A stretch of 64,000 nt of DNA from the NCBI GenBank assembly GCA_002346545.1, contig DEAA01000064.1:46312-110311 (forward strand), given 5' to 3'. The DNA comes from Acidobacteria bacterium UBA2994. Its GTDB lineage: Bacteria; Acidobacteriota; Vicinamibacteria; Vicinamibacterales; UBA8438. This document shows, piece after piece, positions 49,866 through 57,803 of this stretch. Every line of letters starts with the position of its first letter. Position 1 is the stretch's first letter. A program made the position numbers and the translations under genes. A model generated the notes under the pieces. It saw only the letters and a program-made list of their open reading frames with translations. It did not search any database and was not told the DNA's origin.

Positions 49866-52265
49866 ATGCACGCGCGACTCGCGGTGATCGCGGCGGTGGC
49901 GGCCGGCCTCGTGGCGCCGGACGCCGGGTGGCTCGGGATCCAGGCCGCCGGACAGCCATCCGTAGAGGTGCCCTCGCGCGCCCTCCTCGATCAGTACTGC
50001 GTCACCTGTCACAACGACCGTCTGCAGACCGCCGAGCTGTCGCTCGATGGCGTGGACGTCTCGGATCCGGCCGCGCATCGTGACGTGCTCGAACGGGTCG
50101 TACGGAAGCTCCGTAAGGGGCAGATGCCGCCCGAGGGCCGTCCTCGACCGCCGGCGGACCAGATCGAACAGTTCGTGAGCCGGCTCGAAGTGTCACTGGA
50201 TCGGGTGGCCGAGTCGAGATCCGACCCGGGCCGCGTGGCGTCCCGCCGGCTCAATCGAGCCGAGTATGTCAGCGTCATCGAGGACCTGCTGGCACTGGAG
50301 GTCAATGGCGAGGAGCTTCTGCCGTCCGACATGGCTGGCTTCGGGTTTGACAACAACGCCGAGGTGCTGTCGATCACGCCCGGGCTGATGTCGCGCTATA
50401 TCGCCGCCGCCACGAAGATCAGTCGGGCGGCGATCGGGAGTCCGGACATCCGTCCGGTGATGCAGCTCTACGAATTGGGCTACGAGCGCCGCGACGTCCG
50501 GGCCGGCGAGGCTCTGCCGTTCGCGACCCATGGTGGTCTGGCCGTTCGGCATCACTTCCCCCTGGACGGGGAGTATCTGTTCGCCATCCGCCTGAAGCGG
50601 AACGAGACCATCGAGACGATCGACGGTATCGCCGAGGACGAGCATCAGATCGAGCTGCGCATCGACCACGCGCTGGTCGAGCAGTTTGCCATCGGCGGTC
50701 GCTATCCTGGGCCGGATCCAGGGCAGCTCATCGCGGTGCCCGAGGATGACGTCGAGGGGCAGCGGCTCCATGAGTATCGGATGACGGCCGACCACGCGCT
50801 CGAACTCCGCGTCCCGGTCGAGGCGGGTACCCGGCTGGTGTCGGTGTCTTTCACCGATGCTGCCCCGTCACCTCATCCCAGCCCGCAGCTGCCAGGCATC
50901 GACAAGGTCTTCGTGTCGGGCCCCTTCGATGGTCGGGTGCCCGAGGACACGCCGAGTCGTCGTCGCATCTTTGTCTGCCAGCCTGAATCGGCGGTCGACG
51001 AAGAGCCGTGCGCGCGACAGATTCTGGCGTCGCTTGCGCGGCGAGCCTATCGACGGCCGGTGCAGACCGAGGACATCGATCCGCTCCTGGGGCTCTATCG
51101 TGAGGGTCGTGTAGAGCGGGACTTCGAGTTTGGGATCGAGCGGGCCCTCGAGGCGCTGCTCGCGATGCCCGAGTTCCTCATGCGGATAGAGGAGCATCCG
51201 GTGGACACGGCGCCGGGTGGGGTGTATCCGGTCAGCGATTTAGAGCTAGCCACCCGCCTGTCTTTCTTCCTCTGGAAGAGTCTTCCGGACGAGGAGCTGC
51301 TCGGGCTGGCTGAGGAGGGCCGGCTGCGAGAGTCTGGGGTGCTCGCGGCGCAGGTGGCCCGGATGCTTGGGGACGAGCGGGCCACGCGGTTCATGCACGA
51401 CTTCGCCGGTCAGTGGCTGCACCTCCGCAACATCGACGACCAGGCGCCAGACGGGGCACTCTTTGCCGGGTTCAATGATTCGCTGCGGAAGGCCATGGTC
51501 ACCGAGACCCAGCTGTTCTTCCGTAGCCAGGTGAGCGCCGATCGACCGGTCACCGAGCTCCTGTCAGCTAATTACACGTTCCTGAATGAGCAACTCGCCC
51601 GCCACTACGGTGTCGATGATTTGTATGGCAGCCACTTCCGCCGTTACGAGTGGCAGGACGATCGGCGTCACGGGCTCCTTGGCCAGGCCAGTTTGTTGAC
51701 CGTGACCTCCTACGCCAACCGTACCTCGGTGGTGCTGCGCGGGCTGTGGGTGCTCGAGACGCTGCTGGGCGCGCCCCCGCCGCCCCCCCCGCCCAACGTG
51801 CCGCCGTTGCCTGAGAGCGACCGTCGAGCCCCCACGTCGCTGCGGGAACGGATGGAGCAGCACCGGGCGAGCCCCGTGTGCGCCTCCTGTCACACGCAGA
51901 TGGATCCGCTCGGGTTCGCCCTCGAGCACTACGACGCGATCGGCCGATGGCGGGAGACCGACGGCGGAGCGCCAATCAACGCCACGATCACCTGGCAGGG
52001 AGACACCATCGACAGCCCGCGCGCGTTCCGGGAGATGCTGCTCGGATCCGGCGATGAAGTCGTACGCACGATTACCGAGAAGCTGATGACCTACGCGCTC
52101 GGTCGCGGAGTGGATCATGCCGATGCCCCCGCGGTGCGCCGGATCGTGCGGGAGCTTGCCGCCTCTGATCACCGCTGGTCCGCTTTGGTGCTCGGGATTG
52201 TCGAGAGCGATCAGTTCCAGCGGCGCCGTGCCCCGGAAGCCGTCGACGCGACCGCCGCCCAGTAG
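49866..52265 (+). CDS. di-haem DUF1587/DUF1595/DUF1592/DUF1588/DUF1585 exported protein (locus C)
   Basis: 799 residues, signal peptide 1-29. Haem 1 at Cys45-x-x-Cys48-His49 (YCVTCHN), the same position as in loci A and B; haem 2 at Cys672 (CASCHTQMDPLGFALEHYD). Domain order is unchanged, with LNRAEYVSVIEDLLALEV (DUF1587), LELATRLSFFLWKSLPDEEL (DUF1592) and ITEKLMTYALGRGVDHAD (DUF1585). A longer linker precedes haem 2 (PPPPPPPNVPPLPE). AGGAGG lies 5 nt before the ATG. First gene of a five-gene run. Confidence 0.92.
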   Translation: MHARLAVIAAVAAGLVAPDAGWLGIQAAGQPSVEVPSRALLDQYCVTCHNDRLQTAELSLDGVDVSDPAAHRDVLERVVRKLRKGQMPPEGRPRPPADQIEQFVSRLEVSLDRVAESRSDPGRVASRRLNRAEYVSVIEDLLALEVNGEELLPSDMAGFGFDNNAEVLSITPGLMSRYIAAATKISRAAIGSPDIRPVMQLYELGYERRDVRAGEALPFATHGGLAVRHHFPLDGEYLFAIRLKRNETIETIDGIAEDEHQIELRIDHALVEQFAIGGRYPGPDPGQLIAVPEDDVEGQRLHEYRMTADHALELRVPVEAGTRLVSVSFTDAAPSPHPSPQLPGIDKVFVSGPFDGRVPEDTPSRRRIFVCQPESAVDEEPCARQILASLARRAYRRPVQTEDIDPLLGLYREGRVERDFEFGIERALEALLAMPEFLMRIEEHPVDTAPGGVYPVSDLELATRLSFFLWKSLPDEELLGLAEEGRLRESGVLAAQVARMLGDERATRFMHDFAGQWLHLRNIDDQAPDGALFAGFNDSLRKAMVTETQLFFRSQVSADRPVTELLSANYTFLNEQLARHYGVDDLYGSHFRRYEWQDDRRHGLLGQASLLTVTSYANRTSVVLRGLWVLETLLGAPPPPPPPNVPPLPESDRRAPTSLRERMEQHRASPVCASCHTQMDPLGFALEHYDAIGRWRETDGGAPINATITWQGDTIDSPRAFREMLLGSGDEVVRTITEKLMTYALGRGVDHADAPAVRRIVRELAASDHRWSALVLGIVESDQFQRRRAPEAVDATAAQ

Positions 52266-52299
52266 TGTCGGCCGAAAGCAAAAAACTCCGAGTGCAACC

Positions 52300-53649
52300 A
52301 TGTTCATCACCAAGACGCATTTGCCCCGCCGGACCGTACTTCGCGGACTTGGCGCCAGCCTCGCGCTGCCGCTGCTCGACGGTATGGTACCGGCGCTCAC
52401 CGCTCAGAGCCGGACGGCCGCCGCACCGGTGAAACGGTTCGGCGTGTTCTACGTGCCCAACGGCATGTCGATGCCCTATTGGTACCCGGCCACTGAGGGT
52501 CCGCTCGACGAGATGCCGCCGATCTTGCGGTCGCTTGAGCCGTTTCGCGACCGGGTGTTGATCTGCGGCGGGCTCGACGACGAGTCGGCAAACCTGGTGA
52601 AGGGAGGCGGCGACCACGCGCGGTCGGCCGGAACGTTCCTTACGTGCGTGCCCTACAAGATCACGGCCGGCGCCGACGTCTCGGCGGCGGTATCAATGGA
52701 CCAGCTCGCCGCCCGAGAGCTGGCTAAGGAGACCCAGATCTCCTCGCTCGAACTTGGGATCGAGTCGAACGCCATGGTTGGCAACTGCGATGGTGGGGCG
52801 AGCTGCGCCTACACCAACACCATCGCCTGGCGGACGCCTACTACCCCGCTGCCGATAGAGAACGACCCGCGAGCCGTGTTCGAGCGTCTGTTCGGGACGA
52901 CCGGGAGCACGGATCCGGCTGCGAGACAGGCGCGCCTGGAGCGGGACCGTAGCATTCTCGATCTGGTGAACGAGGAGCTCGCCGGACTGGAACGCGTGAT
53001 CGGGCCAGGAGATCGGCTGAAGCTCGACGAGTACCTGGAGTCGGTGCGGGACATCGAACGTCGCATCTCAATGGCCGAGGAGCAGAGTGCCCGCGAGCTA
53101 CCGGTGGTCGACCAACCCGTCGGAGTGCCCGGTGACTACGCTGAGCACGCGAAGCTGCAGATGGACCTGCTGGCGCTGGCGTATCAGACCGACCTGACCC
53201 GGGTCAGTACCTTCATGCTGGCGCGTGAGGTCAGCGGCCGTGCCTATCCTGAGATCGGCGTGCCCGATTCCCACCACCCGCTCTCGCACCATCAAGACGA
53301 GCCGGCGAAGTTGGAACGGTTGCACAAGATCAACGAGTTCCATCTGCAGCAATTTGCCTATCTGGTGGAGAAGATGGACACCCTGCCGGAAGGTGACGGA
53401 AGCCTCCTGGATTCGACCCTCTTCATGTACGGCACCGGTATCAGCGACAGCAACACGCACTTCCACGACGATCTTCCGATCGCCCTGGTGGGTGGGCGCT
53501 CGGCCGGCATCCGGGGCGGGCGCTACGTCCGCTACGCGGAGGACACCCCGCTCGCGAATCTCCACGTATCGATCCTGGAGATGCTGGGGGTTCCGGTCGA
53601 GGCGCTGGGCGACAGCACCGGGAAACTGGATCGACTGACGAATTTATGA
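52300..53649 (+). CDS. Tat-exported DUF1552 (HxxSHH) protein (locus C)
   Basis: 449 residues from the ATG at 52300 (the frame stays open upstream, but only as antisense-like noise). Twin-arginine leader LPRRTVLRGLGASLALPLL. HxxSHH at His326-His331 (HPLSHH). Conserved blocks: FGVFYVPNGMSMPYWYP, CAYTNTIAWRTPTTP, DGSLLDSTLFMYGTGISDSN. Only a weak ribosome-binding site. Its stop overlaps the cytochrome c' gene start by 4 bp. Confidence 0.9.
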   Translation: MFITKTHLPRRTVLRGLGASLALPLLDGMVPALTAQSRTAAAPVKRFGVFYVPNGMSMPYWYPATEGPLDEMPPILRSLEPFRDRVLICGGLDDESANLVKGGGDHARSAGTFLTCVPYKITAGADVSAAVSMDQLAARELAKETQISSLELGIESNAMVGNCDGGASCAYTNTIAWRTPTTPLPIENDPRAVFERLFGTTGSTDPAARQARLERDRSILDLVNEELAGLERVIGPGDRLKLDEYLESVRDIERRISMAEEQSARELPVVDQPVGVPGDYAEHAKLQMDLLALAYQTDLTRVSTFMLAREVSGRAYPEIGVPDSHHPLSHHQDEPAKLERLHKINEFHLQQFAYLVEKMDTLPEGDGSLLDSTLFMYGTGISDSNTHFHDDLPIALVGGRSAGIRGGRYVRYAEDTPLANLHVSILEMLGVPVEALGDSTGKLDRLTNL

Positions 53650-54095
53650 TCGCCGTCCGCCGTGTCGCCGCGCTGCTCGTTGCGGGGCTGGGGTTGGCCG
53701 CGGCGGCGGCCGCCCAGACCGCCTATCCGATTTTCACTCCGGACCATCTCGACGCGACGATGAAGACGCTGGGGCCGAATGTGGCCGGAGTGCACGCGGC
53801 GATCAGGGCTGGCGACATGACATTGGCCAAGGAGCGGGCCATCCGTAGCCGAGAGCAACTCGCGACCACCATAACGTTCTGGCGTGATCGGGGCCGTGAT
53901 GATGCGGTCCGGATTCTGCGAGTCACGTTGCGGGCGTTCGACACACTCGATACCGCTTTGTCCCAGACGCCGGCCGACCCGGCCGCGGTGGATGCCGCCA
54001 ACGGAACCGTAGGCGGTGGGTGCACCGCTTGCCACGCGATCTACAGGCAGGGTGAAGATGGAGATTATCGGTTGAACGAGGCCGCGCTACGATGA
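53646..54095 (+). CDS. exported cytochrome c'-like (class II) protein
   Basis: 149 residues with signal peptide 1-24 (AAAAAQ). The single CxxCH is close to the C terminus (Cys126-Cys129-His130, GGGCTACHAIYR) after a helical bundle (HAAIRAGDMTLAKERAI; LRAFDTLDTAL), the class II cytochrome c' plan. It overlaps the DUF1552 gene (ATGA) and is followed by an ATGA overlap with the epoxide hydrolase, so all three are translated together. It could take electrons from the di-haem protein (inference). Confidence 0.83.
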   Translation: MIAVRRVAALLVAGLGLAAAAAAQTAYPIFTPDHLDATMKTLGPNVAGVHAAIRAGDMTLAKERAIRSREQLATTITFWRDRGRDDAVRILRVTLRAFDTLDTALSQTPADPAAVDAANGTVGGGCTACHAIYRQGEDGDYRLNEAALR

Positions 54096-55372
54096 CGGGG
54101 ATGGCAATGAGACTACAGATTGGGTTCGTGCTTCTGGTGCTGGCCGTGGGATGTGCTCCGGCGGACGACGCCGCAACTGACGATGGGGCGATGGCGGAGA
54201 CCGCCGACGGGGCGCCGGTGGATCCGGTCGCGGTCCGGCCGTTCATGATCGACGTGCCCCAGATGGTGCTCGACGACCTCCAGACAAGGCTCGAACAGAC
54301 ACGGCTGCCTGACCAGCTCGACGGTGCGGGGTGGGACTATGGAACCGAGCTCGATTACTTCACCGAGTTCCTGACCTACTGGCGCGACGAGTTCGACTGG
54401 CGCGCCGCCGAGGCCCGGTTGAATGAGTTCGATCAGTTTAAGACGGTACTGGACGGGCTCGATACTCACTTCATTCATCAGCGGTCGCCCGAGCCGGATG
54501 CCATGCCGATCATCATCACTCACGGGTGGCCTGGGTCGATCGCCGAGTTCACGAAGATCATCGGTCCGCTGACCGACCCGGTGGCTCACGGTGGCGATGC
54601 GGCCGACGCGTTTCACGTCGTCGCGCCGTCGATGCCGGGCTACGGGTTCTCGGACAAGCCGACCCAGCGCGGCTTTGGCCCCGAGCAGATCGCCGAGGTG
54701 GGCGCCGCATTGATGGAACGGTTGGGATACGACCGCTACGGGATCCAGGGCGGCGACTGGGGCTCGATCGTCAGCCGGTGGCACGCATTCAACTATCCGG
54801 ACCGGGCGCTCGGTCTCCACCTGAACATGCTGGTGGGAGGACGCCCACCGGAAGGCGAAGATCCGTCGAGTCCCGAAGAGATCGAGCGGGCGCGGTCACG
54901 TTCGTCGTTCTACAACACGGCGGAGAACGCGTACGCGCAGATCCAGGGCACGAAGCCCCAGACGGTCGGCTATGCCCTGCACGATTCGCCGTCGGGCCAA
55001 GCGGCCTGGATCGTCGAGAAGTTCAGGGCCTGGTGTGATTGTGACGGTGACGCCGGGTCGGTCTTCACCCGTGACGAGCTGCTGACCAACATCATGATCT
55101 ACTGGGTGACCGGCACCGCCACCTCGTCGGCCCGCCTCTACTACGAGAGCGGGAACGCCCCGACATCTCGCCCGATGGGGTACATCGAGGTGCCGACTGG
55201 CGCGGCCATCTTCCCCTACGAGCTCTTCATCACTCCCCGCGCCTGGGCCGAGACCGCCTACAACATCGTGCACTGGACCGAGATGGAGCGCGGAGGCCAC
55301 TTTGCGGCCATGGAGCAGCCCGAGGCGTTCGTGGAGGACCTCCGCACGTTCTTCCGGCCGCTACGAGACTGA
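54092..55372 (+). CDS. epoxide hydrolase (EHN domain), lipoprotein
   Basis: 426 residues. A lipobox LAVGC at about residue 24 anchors it. The N-terminal EHN domain (IDVPQMVLDDLQTRLEQTRL to RAAEARLNEFDQFK) precedes an alpha/beta hydrolase: HGWPGS (oxyanion hole), nucleophile Asp in GIQGGDWGSIVS, and the catalytic His in ERGGHFAAMEQPE. Microsomal-type epoxide hydrolases open epoxides to diols; export as a lipoprotein is uncommon. It is coupled by a 4 bp overlap to the cytochrome c' gene and followed 9 bp later by the VOC gene. Confidence 0.88.
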   Translation: MTGMAMRLQIGFVLLVLAVGCAPADDAATDDGAMAETADGAPVDPVAVRPFMIDVPQMVLDDLQTRLEQTRLPDQLDGAGWDYGTELDYFTEFLTYWRDEFDWRAAEARLNEFDQFKTVLDGLDTHFIHQRSPEPDAMPIIITHGWPGSIAEFTKIIGPLTDPVAHGGDAADAFHVVAPSMPGYGFSDKPTQRGFGPEQIAEVGAALMERLGYDRYGIQGGDWGSIVSRWHAFNYPDRALGLHLNMLVGGRPPEGEDPSSPEEIERARSRSSFYNTAENAYAQIQGTKPQTVGYALHDSPSGQAAWIVEKFRAWCDCDGDAGSVFTRDELLTNIMIYWVTGTATSSARLYYESGNAPTSRPMGYIEVPTGAAIFPYELFITPRAWAETAYNIVHWTEMERGGHFAAMEQPEAFVEDLRTFFRPLRD

Positions 55373-55381
55373 GGGTGCGCG

Positions 55382-56455
55382 ATGACGATGAGCCGATCGC
55401 CGAAGGTGCACGATAGCCACGGTGTTTCCCGGCGGGTCTTTCTCGGGGCGCTCGGCGCCGCGGCGGTGGCGCCGCGTGGGTTCGCACAGGGTGGGCCTCC
55501 GATTCCGGTCACGTCGATCAACCACATGACGATCAACGTCACAGATCCCGCGCGGTCGCTCAAGTGGTACCAGGGGCTCTTCGGGACGCCGATCGCGGCG
55601 CGTCAGGCCGACACCGTGGTCTTGCGAGTGGGTGACGGGCCGCAGTTTCTCGCGATCGGTGGTGGCGCGAGCGACAACCCGCGTATCAACCATTTGTGTT
55701 TGGAGACGCCAGGGTTCGATGCGGATCGGATAGTGGGCATTCTCGAAGATCACGGCGTGTCGTCCGAACGGATGTCTGGCCCGATGTCGGTGCGGGTGCG
55801 GATGCGTGGCGCCGAGTTCGGGGGTGCTCCCGAAGGTACGCCGGAGCTCTACTTCGGCGATCCGGATGGGTTGGTGATCCAGTTGCAGGATTCGACCTAC
55901 TGTGGCGGGGCCGGCGTGATGGGGGAGGAATGCCTCTCGACGCCCGAGCTGGCGCCGACCGCTGGACTACTCTCGCTTGGCGAGTACAACCATTTTACGC
56001 TGTTCGTGACTGATGCCGAGCGTTCGATTGCGCTTTATCAGCGGCTATTTGGCATGCCGATCGACACCTACCAGGGCGCACTTCCGGTGCTGCGGGTCGG
56101 GCAAGGCCGGCAGTTTCTCGCGTTGGCTGGTGCTGGCCGCGGTCCGACCGGGCCGATCATCCACCACGCTAGCCTGAGCGTGGCGGACTTCGACGTCGAC
56201 CGGATCTTCGGCGTGTTGGAGGACTACGGGCTTGAGGTCCTGGGTGAGGGTGGGGCTGCGAGTGGTCCGTTACAGACGTACGTGACTATGCGGGGGCCGG
56301 AGAGGGGCGGCGCCGAGGGTGGCACGCCCGAGCTGTACTTCACCGATCCTGACGGGATCCTGATTCAGCTCCAGGATCCTAGCTACTGCGGTGGGAACGG
56401 CTATCTCGGTGAGGACTGCGGTACGGTCGAGAACCCGACCGGTCGCAACGCGTGA
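55382..56455 (+). CDS. Tat-exported double-VOC (glyoxalase/dioxygenase fold) protein
   Basis: 357 residues. The leader SRRVFLGALGAAAVAPRGFAQ is a Tat signal. Two VOC domains follow: first from INHMTINVTDPARSLKWYQG to ELYFGDPDGLVIQLQDSTYCGG, second from YNHFTLFVTDAERSIALYQR to ELYFTDPDGILIQLQDPSYCGG. Each half supplies the His and Glu metal ligands (NHM/ELY; NHF/ELY), so two metal sites are likely. Family functions include glyoxalase, epoxide ring-opening (fosfomycin-type) and extradiol dioxygenase. Its place after an epoxide hydrolase suggests related small electrophile chemistry (inference). Confidence 0.85.
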   Translation: MTMSRSPKVHDSHGVSRRVFLGALGAAAVAPRGFAQGGPPIPVTSINHMTINVTDPARSLKWYQGLFGTPIAARQADTVVLRVGDGPQFLAIGGGASDNPRINHLCLETPGFDADRIVGILEDHGVSSERMSGPMSVRVRMRGAEFGGAPEGTPELYFGDPDGLVIQLQDSTYCGGAGVMGEECLSTPELAPTAGLLSLGEYNHFTLFVTDAERSIALYQRLFGMPIDTYQGALPVLRVGQGRQFLALAGAGRGPTGPIIHHASLSVADFDVDRIFGVLEDYGLEVLGEGGAASGPLQTYVTMRGPERGGAEGGTPELYFTDPDGILIQLQDPSYCGGNGYLGEDCGTVENPTGRNA

Positions 56456-56501
56456 GCACCGGGGTGGGAACGACGATCGCCGGCGGGGAGAGGATGAGGC
56501 G

Positions 56502-57230
56502 ATGACGGTGCCGTTCGGTGGACTAGCGGGATGGGCGTTCTGGTTGGCTGCGGCCGGCGCCGTCTTGGTGATAGGCGGGCCGGTCTTGCATCGGCTTGGT
56601 GTCTTGGGACTCGGCCCGGCGTTGCTGGCCGTGCCGCTCGGGGGGTTCCTGTCGTTGCTGGCCGTGATTCTCACGGCGTTCATCTTCGTCGGCGGGCGCC
56701 CGATGCCGGCTGGTCGGACGCCGACCCTCGCGGCCGCCGGGCTCGCCATCCTCACCGGCGTCGTGCCCTTGATGCTGGTGGTGCCCGGTTTCGGCGTGCC
56801 TCAGATCCATGACATTACGACCGACCCGGACGATCCCCCGCGGTTCCTGGCGGTGATGCCGCTCCGGGGTGAGACCGCCAACTCTCTCGATTACCCGCCC
56901 GAGACGGCTCGCGCTCAGCGTGAGGGCTATTCCGACCTGAGCACGGTCACGATGTCCGGCGAGCCGGCGGCCCTGGTCGAGCGCTCGCGTGAGGTTGCTG
57001 CCGAACTAGGGTGGGACATCGTCGATGTCGACCCGGAGGGAGGGCGCCTTGAGGCGTCAGAGACGACTTTCTGGTTCGGGTTCATCGACGATGTCGTGGT
57101 TCGTATCCGTCCCGCTGGCGGGGGAAGCGAAATCGACGTCAGATCAGTTTCCAGGGTCGGTGTCAGCGACCTTGGTGCTAACGCGGCCAGAATCCGCCGC
57201 TTTATCGACCGTCTCCAGTCCAGCTCCTAG
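56502..57230 (+). CDS. DUF1499 membrane protein
   Basis: 242 residues from the ATG at 56502 (the frame extends 37 codons upstream without a plausible start). Three hydrophobic helices (about 10-95) are followed by a soluble DUF1499 domain: YPPETARAQREGYSDLSTV, AAELGWDIVDVDPEGGRLE, FWFGFIDDVVVRIRPAGGG and the terminal ARIRRFIDRLQ. DUF1499 proteins are of unknown function. It lies 46 bp after the VOC gene. Confidence 0.82.
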   Translation: MTVPFGGLAGWAFWLAAAGAVLVIGGPVLHRLGVLGLGPALLAVPLGGFLSLLAVILTAFIFVGGRPMPAGRTPTLAAAGLAILTGVVPLMLVVPGFGVPQIHDITTDPDDPPRFLAVMPLRGETANSLDYPPETARAQREGYSDLSTVTMSGEPAALVERSREVAAELGWDIVDVDPEGGRLEASETTFWFGFIDDVVVRIRPAGGGSEIDVRSVSRVGVSDLGANAARIRRFIDRLQSSS

Positions 57231-57447
57231 TACTCCCATGGGGCTTCGCCCCAAACCCCACGCGGCGCTAACGGGCGGAACGTTTGACCCCGCGTGCCTC
57301 TCGCAGGATGTCCCGCAACCCCCGGTTTCCCTCATGACGGGCGAACCGGTTGCGTTGTCTGGGGAGCGGCATTGTGCTCCCGAGGTGTCGGGCTATCCCC
57401 CGAGGGTGATTCCGGGGCAGAATAGCGGACCGAACACGGGCTTCCGC
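57231..57447. other. 217 bp gap with a hairpin
   Basis: Between DUF1499 and the STAS gene. It contains a GC-rich hairpin (57240-57252) near its start and no convincing gene. A short minus-strand frame (GNRGLRDILREARGV) looks protein-like but has no start or context. Confidence 0.4.
57240..57252. repeat. GGGGCTTCGCCCC hairpin, possibly a dispersed repeat
   Basis: Perfect GGGGC/GCCCC stem with a TTC loop, followed by AAACCCC. The string resembles short intergenic hairpin repeats. No T-run, so it is not a standard terminator. Confidence 0.5.
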
Positions 57448-57786
57448 ATGCGATGCAGTGATGAGCGGGTCGAAGGGGATGTCGTGGTCCTGTCGTTGGC
57501 GGTCCAGGGGCTGGGTGACTTGGCGGCTGGCGTCACAGAGTGGGTGCGAGATCTCGCCTCTGACGGCCATCGCCGGTTCGTGTTGAATCTCGACGGGCTG
57601 GCGGGGCTGGACAGCCATGCGCTTGGCGATCTGGTGGCCAGCCAGCAGGCGGCGGAGACGGTGGGTGCCCGGGTGGCGCTCTGCAAAGTCCATCCCTATG
57701 TGTCCGAGCCGCTGGCGATTATGAACGTGGCTTCGCTCTTCGACACCTTCGAGACGGTGCAGGACGCCGTCCGCGGTCTTTCCTGA
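57448..57786 (+). CDS. STAS-domain protein (anti-sigma factor antagonist type)
   Basis: 112 residues from the ATG at 57448; the frame stays open further up but lacks domain character. Single STAS domain: VVVLSLAVQGLGDL, RFVLNLDGLAGLDSHALGDLVA, GARVALCKVHPYVSEPLAIM and VASLFDTFETVQDAV. The phosphorylatable Ser is in GLDSHALG, as in SpoIIAA-like antagonists. No kinase or sigma factor is near. The UbiD gene follows 17 bp later. Confidence 0.82.
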   Translation: MRCSDERVEGDVVVLSLAVQGLGDLAAGVTEWVRDLASDGHRRFVLNLDGLAGLDSHALGDLVASQQAAETVGARVALCKVHPYVSEPLAIMNVASLFDTFETVQDAVRGLS

Positions 57787-57803
57787 CCACCTGGCGTCCG
57801 GCG

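Noticed and set aside
57025..57447. Longer STAS protein starting inside DUF1499
   Set aside because: The extra 141 residues lie antisense-like in another frame of the DUF1499 gene and through a hairpin; the STAS domain begins right at ATG 57448.
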